Assembly (NCBI RefSeq): GCF_030409305.1
Contig: NZ_JAUFPQ010000009.1
Location: 1 to 64,000, forward strand
DNA from: Halomonas maura
GTDB taxonomy: Bacteria; Pseudomonadota; Gammaproteobacteria; Pseudomonadales; Halomonadaceae
Direction: 5' to 3'
DNA: 64,000 nt
The notes beneath the pieces are model-generated. The model made no database searches and was not told where the DNA came from. It worked only from the letters and a program-made list of their open reading frames with translations. Shown in pieces: positions 56,734-64,000 of this stretch (its first letter is position 1; each line of letters opens with the position of its first letter). Position numbers and translations under genes: made by a program.

Positions 56734-57131
56734 GCGCCGTCAACCGCCCATCCCGCAGCCCGCCCGGCCTGGCCGTGCGGGCTGTTCTGCATTGGCAACA
56801 CTGTAAGTGTTTGACCAATAAGGAGATTCTGGCTTCTGCTGCGAAGGGTGTCGCCAAATGCCGTCGGTCATGCGAGCCCAGATGGCCGTCGTCCCGTGGA
56901 GCGTGGTGCTGCATTGGTTCATAACTAATTGTCGATGGAGCGCTTTTCCGGGGATGGCATGGCGTTCGCCTGTCTCAGCCTGTAGCCCTGGCGATTGTTC
57001 TCCAGGGTGTCGAGCGATCGGAGGGGTTCTCCGCCGCCACGGACGGCGCTGGGCCAGGGATGGGCCCGGTCGACAGGGCCCCCAATACAGGACAGGTCGG
57101 GTGCGCCCGGCGGTTCCACGATGGAGGTAGC
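56734..57131. other. Gap before the small repeat protein
   Basis: 398 bases with no gene identified. A diverged member of the 88-bp palindromic repeat lies at about 57015-57085. GGAGGTAGC precedes the next start. Confidence 0.45.
57015..57085 (+). repeat. Diverged copy of the 88-bp palindromic repeat (copy C)
   Basis: Keeps the order of elements seen in copy B: a G-rich left arm, GCCGCCACGGACGGCGCTGG (compare GCGCCATGGATGGCGCCGG), CAGGGATGGG, and a C-rich right arm. Small gaps are needed. Family membership is likely but less certain than for copies A and B. Confidence 0.45.
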
Positions 57132-57551
57132 ATGCAGTTGAAGACATTGGGAATCAGTATCACCCTCGCGCTCGCGGGGCTTGGCGCCAGTGCGGTCATG
57201 GCCGACAGTGGCAGTGCCGGGATGCAGGCAGAGGCCGGCGCCTCCGTCGAGGCGGAGGCGGCCGGGCAGAGCGCCGGGGCGGATCTCGACGCCGAGGCCC
57301 AGGGCAACGCCGACACGGGCATGGGCGCCCAGGCCGGTGAGCGTGCCGCAGGCTCCATGGAGCAGGCCACCGGGACCGCCGACGAGGCCCTGGAATCGGC
57401 CACCGGCACGGCCGAGCGGTCACTCGAATCGGCCACCGGCACCGCCGAGCAGTCACTCGAATCGGCCACCGGCACCGCCGAGGCGGCGGGATCCACCGCC
57501 GCAGAGGCCGGTCTCTCCGGCTCCGCCGAGGGCGACGCCAGCTACAACTGA
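57132..57551 (+). CDS. Small secreted Ala/Glu-rich repeat protein
   Basis: A 139-aa protein with a signal peptide (MQLKTLGISITLALAGLGASAVMA) and a low-complexity mature part rich in Ala, Gly, Glu, Ser and Thr. Residues 80-123 are four 11-residue units: TGTADEALESA, TGTAERSLESA, TGTAEQSLESA and TGTAEAAGSTA. The 11-residue period with regularly spaced Ala suits an amphipathic helix, as in LEA-like or lipoprotein-like stress proteins. No cysteine, so not a lipoprotein. Family not recognised. Ribosome-binding site GGAGG. A strong terminator follows. Confidence 0.65.
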   Translation: MQLKTLGISITLALAGLGASAVMADSGSAGMQAEAGASVEAEAAGQSAGADLDAEAQGNADTGMGAQAGERAAGSMEQATGTADEALESATGTAERSLESATGTAEQSLESATGTAEAAGSTAAEAGLSGSAEGDASYN

Positions 57552-57599
57552 GGCGCCGTCCGGCCGTGGGGAATCGCCGCGGCATTCGGCAAGCCAAAA

Positions 57600-57631
57600 A
57601 AGACGCCCGGGTCTCTCGACCCGGGCGTCTT
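57600..57631. terminator. Bidirectional terminator between the repeat protein and phhC
   Basis: Perfect 13-bp arms AAGACGCCCGGGT and ACCCGGGCGTCTT around a six-base loop. On the minus strand it is followed by TTTTTT, so it is a good intrinsic terminator for the phh operon, and it probably also serves the plus-strand gene. Confidence 0.85.
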
Positions 57632-57654
57632 GTGTGAGCAGGCGGCGGGCCGGC

Positions 57655-58842
57655 TCAGTTGACCGCGGCGATGGCCTTGGCCAGGTAGGGCAGGTTCTCG
57701 TCGGAGAAGCCGGCCACGTTGGCGCGGCCGGAGCGCACCATGTAGATGCCGTACTCGTCACGCAGGCGGTCCACCTGTTCCGGCGTCAGGCCGGTGTAGG
57801 AGAACATGCCGCGCTGCTCGGCGACGCAGGCATATTTCTCGTCGAGCCCGTAGGGCTTGAGGGCCTCGACGAACTGGCGCCGCAGCCCGTTGATGCGATC
57901 GCGCATCTCGGTGAGCTCCTCGCGCCAGATGGCGGCGAGCTCGGCGGAATTCATGATCTCGGAGACGATGGAGCCACCATGGGCGGGCGGGTTGGAGTAG
58001 TTTTCCCGCGCCACGATGGCGACCTGGGAGCGCACGTTCTCCATCTGCTCGGCGTTCTTCGCCACCATGATCAGGCAACCGGTCCGCTCGCAGTAGATGC
58101 CGAAGTTCTTGGAGCAGGAGCTGGTGACGATCATCTCGTCGAGGTTCTCGGCGAGCAGGCGCACGCCGTAGGCGTCCTCGTCGAGGCCCTCGCCGAAGCC
58201 CTGGTAGGCGAAGTCGACCAGCGGCAGCAGGTCACGCTCCTTGACCACCTCCAGTACCTGTTGCCACTGCTCCCGTGACAGGTCGAAGCCGGTCGGGTTG
58301 TGGCAGCAGGCGTGCAGCAGCACCACATCCCCTTCGGGAATCTGCTTCAGGGCCGCGAGCATGCCGCCGAAGTCGAGGCGATTCTCGGCATCCACGTAGG
58401 GATACTTGTGCAGCGTGAGGCCCGCCGCCGGAAAGATGCCCAGGTGGTTCGGCCAGGTGGGGTCGCTGACCCAGACGTCCTTGCCGGGCAACTGGGTGGC
58501 GATGAAGTCCGCGGCCAGGCGCAGGGCACCGGTGCCGCCCGGTGACTGGGTGGCGCTGGCACGACCGGCCTCGAGGACCGGTGACGACGCGCCCAGCACC
58601 AGCGGCAGGATGGCCTGGCCATAGCGCGGGTCGCCGTGAGAGCCGATGTAGGTCTTGGTGGTCTCGTTCTTGAGCAGCAGGGCCTCGGCTTCCTTGACCG
58701 CGCGCATCACCGGGGTGTTGCCCTGGGCGTCACGGTAGACGCCGACGCCGAGATCGACCTTCTGGGGGTTGGTGTCCTTCTTGAAGGCCTCGATGAGCCC
58801 GAGGATGGCGTCCCCGGGAACCCGCTCAATTTGCTCGAACAT
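57655..58842 (-). CDS. phhC: Aromatic amino acid aminotransferase of the phh operon
   Basis: A 395-aa class I aminotransferase of the aspartate/tyrosine subfamily. The PLP lysine is in TSSCSKNFGIYCERTGCL (about residue 244), with PLP contacts HACCHNPTGFD and VDFAYQGFGEGLDEDAYGVR. It transaminates aromatic amino acids, converting tyrosine to 4-hydroxyphenylpyruvate for catabolism. It abuts the phhB stop with no gap, and context with phhA and phhB makes PhhC the best name; aspartate aminotransferase activity is possible too. Confidence 0.92.
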   Translation of the reverse strand: MFEQIERVPGDAILGLIEAFKKDTNPQKVDLGVGVYRDAQGNTPVMRAVKEAEALLLKNETTKTYIGSHGDPRYGQAILPLVLGASSPVLEAGRASATQSPGGTGALRLAADFIATQLPGKDVWVSDPTWPNHLGIFPAAGLTLHKYPYVDAENRLDFGGMLAALKQIPEGDVVLLHACCHNPTGFDLSREQWQQVLEVVKERDLLPLVDFAYQGFGEGLDEDAYGVRLLAENLDEMIVTSSCSKNFGIYCERTGCLIMVAKNAEQMENVRSQVAIVARENYSNPPAHGGSIVSEIMNSAELAAIWREELTEMRDRINGLRRQFVEALKPYGLDEKYACVAEQRGMFSYTGLTPEQVDRLRDEYGIYMVRSGRANVAGFSDENLPYLAKAIAAVN

Positions 58843-59181
58843 TTACTTCGCTACCTCGTCGGTTCTGGCGGCTAGGATGAAATCGTTCTTGTGCAGGCCC
58901 TTCATCTCGTGGGACCACCAGGTCACGGTGACCTTGCCCCATTCGGTCAGCAGGGCAGGATGGTGACCCGCGTCCTCGGCGATCTCGCCGACGCGATTGG
59001 TGAACTCGAGGGCCTGACGGAAATTGCGGAACGTGAAGCTCCGCTCCAGCTGCATGATGCCATCGCGCTCGACGATCTGCCACTCGGGGATGTCGCGGCG
59101 GTACTGCTCGATCTCGCTCTCGGTGACATGGGGGGCATCCCAGCTGCAGGCTTCGCACTGCTGTTCGGAAAGCTCGCTCAT
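58843..59181 (-). CDS. phhB: Pterin-4a-carbinolamine dehydratase
   Basis: A 112-aa DCoH/PhhB family protein regenerating the tetrahydropterin cofactor after phenylalanine hydroxylation. It carries the active-site sequence [36 protein letters not shown], which includes the conserved His-His and second His-containing turn. N-terminal CEACSWDAP is usual for proteobacterial members. It lies 40 bases after phhA and directly before phhC. Confidence 0.96.
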   Translation of the reverse strand: MSELSEQQCEACSWDAPHVTESEIEQYRRDIPEWQIVERDGIMQLERSFTFRNFRQALEFTNRVGEIAEDAGHHPALLTEWGKVTVTWWSHEMKGLHKNDFILAARTDEVAK

Positions 59182-59221
59182 GATGACTCCTGGTTATCGT
59201 TGGTCGTCGGGGTGAAGGGAC

Positions 59222-60043
59222 TCAGGCGCTGGCGGCCTCGGCCGGCTTGGGCTTGGGCGGGAAGCGCGGCGCGAACAGGCCAAGCTCCATCGCCTGGTGG
59301 ACCATGCTCATGATGTCGCGGTTGGCCAGGTCGTGCAGGGTCTCCAGGCCATCCAGAACATAGTAGAGGGGCTGGAGGATATCGATGCGATAGGGCGTGC
59401 GCAGCGCATCGAGGGGGTCGAAGGGCGCATGCACCGGCACCTCGGACAGCGCGTGCAGGGTCTCCTTGGGCGAGGAGATGATGCCGCCGCCATAGAGGCG
59501 CCGCCCCTCCGGGGTGTCCACCAGGCCGAATTCCACGGTCATCCAGTAGAGCCGCGCCAGGTAGACGCGCTCCTTGGGCGAGGCGGTCAGCCCCAGGCGG
59601 CCGTAGGTGGCGGTGAACTCGGCGAAGGCCGGGTTGGTCAGCATCGGGCAGTGGCCGAAGATCTCGTGGAAGATGTCCGGCTCCTGCAGGTAGTCCAGCT
59701 CCTCCGGCGTGCGGATGAAGGTGGCCACCGGGAAGCGGCGATTGGCCAGCAGCTCGAAGAAGGTATCGAAGGGGATCAGCGCGGGCACCTGGGCGGTCTC
59801 CCAGCCGGTGGCCTCGCGCAGCACCGCGTCCACCTCGGCGAGCTGGGGAATACGCTCCCTCGGCAGCGCCAGGCGCTGCATGCCGTCCAGGTACTCCTGG
59901 CAGACGCGGCCCGGCAGCAACTCGACCTGGCGCTCCATCAGGGTCTGCCAGGTGGCATTCTCCTGATCGGTCCAGGCGATATGGCCCTGGGCATCGGGCA
60001 TCCTGGCCTGGTAAGCGGTCTTCTTGCCTGTTTGAGCCTTCAT
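59222..60043 (-). CDS. phhA: Phenylalanine 4-monooxygenase
   Basis: A 273-aa iron enzyme converting phenylalanine to tyrosine with tetrahydropterin. The 2-His-1-Glu metal site is present: EPDIFHEIFGHCPMLTNPAFAEF (two His) and a Glu in LYWMTVEFGLVDTPEGRRLYGGGIISSPKE. The length is normal for bacterial PhhA. First gene of the phhABC operon, divergent from phhR across about 285 bases that contain two TyrR-box-like sites. A charged C-terminal tail (PPKPKPAEAASA) is variable. Confidence 0.97.
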   Translation of the reverse strand: MKAQTGKKTAYQARMPDAQGHIAWTDQENATWQTLMERQVELLPGRVCQEYLDGMQRLALPRERIPQLAEVDAVLREATGWETAQVPALIPFDTFFELLANRRFPVATFIRTPEELDYLQEPDIFHEIFGHCPMLTNPAFAEFTATYGRLGLTASPKERVYLARLYWMTVEFGLVDTPEGRRLYGGGIISSPKETLHALSEVPVHAPFDPLDALRTPYRIDILQPLYYVLDGLETLHDLANRDIMSMVHQAMELGLFAPRFPPKPKPAEAASA

Positions 60044-60164
60044 GATGTCTCCCGTGGCGGTTGGGGTTGTGAGGGCCTTGGAGGGAATAGCCGTAGTCTA
60101 GGCTCGCCGGCGAGGGGAGGGGGCGCCGGGGCGGAGGGACCGGCGACGGGAACCGGTGATCCGT

Positions 60165-60182
60165 TGTAACGAAATCTTGACG
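60165..60182. promoter_or_regulatory. TyrR/PhhR box candidate 1
   Basis: TGTAAC-N6-TTGACG compared with the TyrR box TGTAAA-N6-TTTACA: nine of twelve positions match. It lies between phhA and phhR. Confidence 0.5.
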
Positions 60183-60246
60183 ATCGACGCCCCGATGCCT
60201 CGTCCGTGTGCCAGGACAGGGAGGCCGGCCGTTGTCGCGGCTCTCG

Positions 60247-60264
60247 TGTCACGTTATCTTGACA
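60247..60264. promoter_or_regulatory. TyrR/PhhR box candidate 2
   Basis: TGTCAC-N6-TTGACA, nine of twelve matches to the TyrR box and more symmetrical than candidate 1. Centres are 82 bases apart, about eight helical turns, as expected for cooperative binding. Confidence 0.5.
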
Positions 60265-60328
60265 GTGGAGTCACGCCCGCCTGACGCCCTTTTGCCGCCG
60301 ACGGCTTCCTTCTCTTTTCGAGTGCCCC

Positions 60329-61891
60329 ATGCGTCTGAGATTCCACTGCCAGAATCGGATCGGCATCCTTCGCGACATCGTTGCCCACTTCGCCGATTAC
60401 GGCCTCAACGTGGCCCATGGCGAGGTCGGTGGCGAACACGGCAATGCCATCTACCTGCATGTGCCCAACCTGCTCAACGCCCAGCTGACCACCCTCAAGC
60501 CCGAGCTCGAGCGGGTGCCCGGGGTCTTCGGCGTGCGCCGGGTCAGCCTGATGCCCAGCGAGCGTCGCCATCTGGAGCTCGATGCCCTGCTCTCGTCGCT
60601 CTCCGAGCCGGTGATGTCGATCGACATGGAGGGCCACCTGGTGGCCGCCAACCGGGCCGCCGGCCAGCTGCTCGGGGTCCGGGTCGACGAGGTGCCGGGC
60701 CTGTCCCTGGATCGCTACCTGCCCGACCTCGACCTGCCGGCGCTGATCCGGCGCAACAACGCCCGGGTCAACGGCCTGCGCATCCGCCTGCGCGATGCCA
60801 CCTACCTGGCCGACATCGCGCCCCTGCATCGCGAGAACCTCGAGGACGTCGCCTCCCTGGCCGGGGCCGTGGTCACCCTGCACCGGGCCGATCGCATCGG
60901 CGAGCGCATCTATCAGGTGCAGCGCCAGGAGCTGCGCGGCTTCGAGTCGCTGTTCCAGTCCAGCCCGCGCCTCGCCGCGCTGATCCGCGAGGCCCGGCGC
61001 ATGGCGCCGCTGGATGCCCCCCTGCTGATCCAGGGCGAGACCGGCACCGGCAAGGAGCTGCTGGCCCGGGCCTGCCACCTGGCGAGCCCCCGCGGCCAGG
61101 CACCCTTCATGGCGCTGAACTGTGCCGGCCTGCCGGAATCGATGGCCGAGACCGAGCTGTTCGGCTATGCCCCCGGGGCCTTCGAGGGCGCCCGCCCCGA
61201 GGGCAAGCTGGGGCTGCTCGAGCTCACCGCCGGCGGCACCATCTTCCTCGACGAGGTGGGCGAGACCAGCCCGCGCATGCAGGTCAAGCTGCTGCGCTTC
61301 CTCCAGGACGGCGGCTTCCGTCGGGTCGGCAGCGACGAGGAGACCTACCTGGACGTGCGGGTGATCTGCGCCACCCAGCAGGACCTGCCGACGCTGTGTG
61401 CCGAGGGTCGCTTCCGCCATGACCTCTACCACCGGCTCAACGTCCTGACCCTGGCGGTGCCGCCCCTGCGCGACTGCCTGGACGGCATCGAGGAGCTCGC
61501 GGCGCACTTCATCGACCGCGCCGCCCGGCAGATCGGCTGCGCGCTGCCCACCCTGTCGCCGGCCGCCGTGGCGCGCCTCACCGGCTATCACTGGCCGGGC
61601 AACGTGCGCCAGCTCGAGAACGTGCTCTTCCAGGCGGTCTCGCTGTGCGAGGGCGGGACCATCGAGCCGGTCCACCTGCGCCTGCCCGACGTGGGCCAGG
61701 CGCCGGGACTGGCCGGCATCGATCTGGACGGCTCGCTGGCCGACATCCTCGGCGAGGTGGAGCGCCGCGTCCTGGCGACCCTCTATCCCCAGCACCCCTC
61801 CAGCCGCCAGCTCGGCAAACGGCTGGGGGTCTCCCACACCACCATCGCCAACAAGCTCAAGCGCCACGGCATCGGCACGGAGGAGGCATGA
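60329..61891 (+). CDS. phhR: TyrR/PhhR-type regulator of aromatic amino acid catabolism
   Basis: A 520-aa regulator in the order ACT (MRLRFHCQNRIGILRDIVAHFADYGLNV, 1-70), PAS (about 80-190), AAA+ (about 205-450; Walker A GETGTGKELLARACH, Walker B GGTIFLDEVGE, arginine-rich FRHDLYHRLNVLTL) and a C-terminal HTH (SSRQLGKRLGVSHTTIANKLKRHGI). The sigma-54 contact loop reads GAFEGA, a departure from GAFTGA, in line with TyrR/PhhR proteins that act with sigma-70. It should activate phhABC in response to aromatic amino acids. The gene ends in an ATGA overlap with a membrane protein gene. Confidence 0.94.
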   Translation: MRLRFHCQNRIGILRDIVAHFADYGLNVAHGEVGGEHGNAIYLHVPNLLNAQLTTLKPELERVPGVFGVRRVSLMPSERRHLELDALLSSLSEPVMSIDMEGHLVAANRAAGQLLGVRVDEVPGLSLDRYLPDLDLPALIRRNNARVNGLRIRLRDATYLADIAPLHRENLEDVASLAGAVVTLHRADRIGERIYQVQRQELRGFESLFQSSPRLAALIREARRMAPLDAPLLIQGETGTGKELLARACHLASPRGQAPFMALNCAGLPESMAETELFGYAPGAFEGARPEGKLGLLELTAGGTIFLDEVGETSPRMQVKLLRFLQDGGFRRVGSDEETYLDVRVICATQQDLPTLCAEGRFRHDLYHRLNVLTLAVPPLRDCLDGIEELAAHFIDRAARQIGCALPTLSPAAVARLTGYHWPGNVRQLENVLFQAVSLCEGGTIEPVHLRLPDVGQAPGLAGIDLDGSLADILGEVERRVLATLYPQHPSSRQLGKRLGVSHTTIANKLKRHGIGTEEA

Positions 61892-62502
61892 GCGGCGGAG
61901 TCCCGAGGCGCGGCCGCCTGCCGCTATGGCTCAAGCTCGCCTTCACGCTGTGGGTCCTCATCTGGGCGCCGACCTACGCCCGGGTGCTGGGCTGGCAGAA
62001 CTTCCTGTGGCTGTGCGATCTGGCGAGCTTTTTGATCCTGATCGCCCTGTGGACCGAGAGCCGGCTGCTGATCTCCGCCCAGTGGCTGGCGGTGACGGTG
62101 GTGGGCGCGCTGTGGGCACTGGATGTGGGGGTGGCACTCGCCACCGGGGTGCACCCCATCGGGGGGACCGAGTACATGTTCAACGCCGCCCGCCCGCTGG
62201 CCTTTCGGCTGCTCTCGCTGTTCCATCTGCTGCTGCCGCTGGTGGCGGGCTACGGCGTGTGGCGGCTGGGCTATGATCGCCGCGGCCTGGGGTGGCAGGT
62301 CGCCCTGACCTGGCTGGTGATTCCGCTGAGCTACGTCGTCACCGACGCCGAGCGCAACATCAACTGGGTGCAGGGACCCTTCGGACAGCCACAAGCGACC
62401 CTCGATCCGCTGGTGTATCTCGTCGGCCTGATGCTGGCCTGGCCCCTGGTGCTCTATCTGCCGGTGCACCTGGCGACCCTGGCCCTGCGTCGCCGTCCTT
62501 GA
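61888..62502 (+). CDS. Multi-pass membrane protein coupled to phhR
   Basis: A 204-aa hydrophobic protein with about six membrane helices, for example PLWLKLAFTLWVLIWAPTYARVLG, FLWLCDLASFLILIALW, WLAVTVVGALWALDVGVAL, LLSLFHLLLPLVAGYGVWRLG, VALTWLVIPLSYVV and YLVGLMLAWPLVLYLPVHL. Between the last helices is a conserved-looking loop TDAERNINWVQGPFGQPQ. I do not recognise a named family. Its start overlaps the phhR stop (ATGA) and has GGAGGAGG upstream, so it is translated from the same mRNA. Confidence 0.75.
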   Translation: MSGGVPRRGRLPLWLKLAFTLWVLIWAPTYARVLGWQNFLWLCDLASFLILIALWTESRLLISAQWLAVTVVGALWALDVGVALATGVHPIGGTEYMFNAARPLAFRLLSLFHLLLPLVAGYGVWRLGYDRRGLGWQVALTWLVIPLSYVVTDAERNINWVQGPFGQPQATLDPLVYLVGLMLAWPLVLYLPVHLATLALRRRP

Positions 62503-62506
62503 GGCG

Positions 62507-64000
<1,494 letters not shown>

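Overview
The window reads as a chromosomal segment of a high-GC gammaproteobacterium of the Halomonadaceae (Halomonas/Chromohalobacter-like). The support is the backbone order leuS-lptE-holA, leuCDB, asd, fimV, truA, trpFBA, accD, folC, dedD, cvpA, purF, metZ, which resembles the Pseudomonas arrangement but has trpBA inside the truA-accD run, together with phhABC facing phhR. No species can be named from sequence alone. No rRNA, tRNA, CRISPR array or transposase gene was seen.

Layout. Bases 1-6060 hold a loose exopolysaccharide/nucleotide-sugar region: a dead sugar transferase, manC, a UDP-HexNAc 6-dehydrogenase and a UDP-glucuronate 4-epimerase, separated by long, partly AT-rich gaps. Bases 7031-8835 carry a DUF488 gene and a PA2778/PA2779-like pair. 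Bases 9102-14028 are the leuS-lptE-holA block with divergent ybeL. Bases 14150-18895 are accessory: a FemAB-like transferase, a dispersed repeat, an intact initiating sugar transferase, a transporter and a LysR regulator. leuCDB follows (19200-22617).

The most interesting part is 22877-30004, between leuB and asd. It is a lasso-peptide cluster with a split B protein (B2 and PqqD-like B1), an asparagine-synthetase-like cyclase, a 53-residue precursor that is easily missed, an ABC exporter, a nucleotidyltransferase and an HPr-kinase-like protein. The precursor ends in serine, as expected if the kinase phosphorylates the C-terminus. A second cargo lies between asd and fimV: a three-gene set with a small membrane protein, a PAPS sulfotransferase and an arylsulfotransferase-family protein (31652-34725). 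Both modules sit between genes that are normally close neighbours, so they look like insertions into a conserved backbone.

Bases 35932-48887 are housekeeping: FimV polarity protein, TruA, tryptophan synthesis, acetyl-CoA carboxylase beta, FolC, DedD, CvpA, PurF and MetZ. Bases 49197-57551 mix cytochrome b561, YceI, a 2OG-Fe dioxygenase, a PAS-GGDEF-EAL protein with a degenerate GGDEF, a MATE pump, DadA and a small repeat protein. The end (57655-64000) holds the phenylalanine hydroxylase operon, its TyrR-like regulator, a membrane protein and the 3' part of a RecQ-family helicase that runs off the window.

At least two families of dispersed non-coding repeat are present: an 88-bp palindromic element upstream of leuC and of leuB, with diverged copies near 53.5 and 57.0 kb, and a roughly 215-bp element at 15.4 and 35.4 kb.
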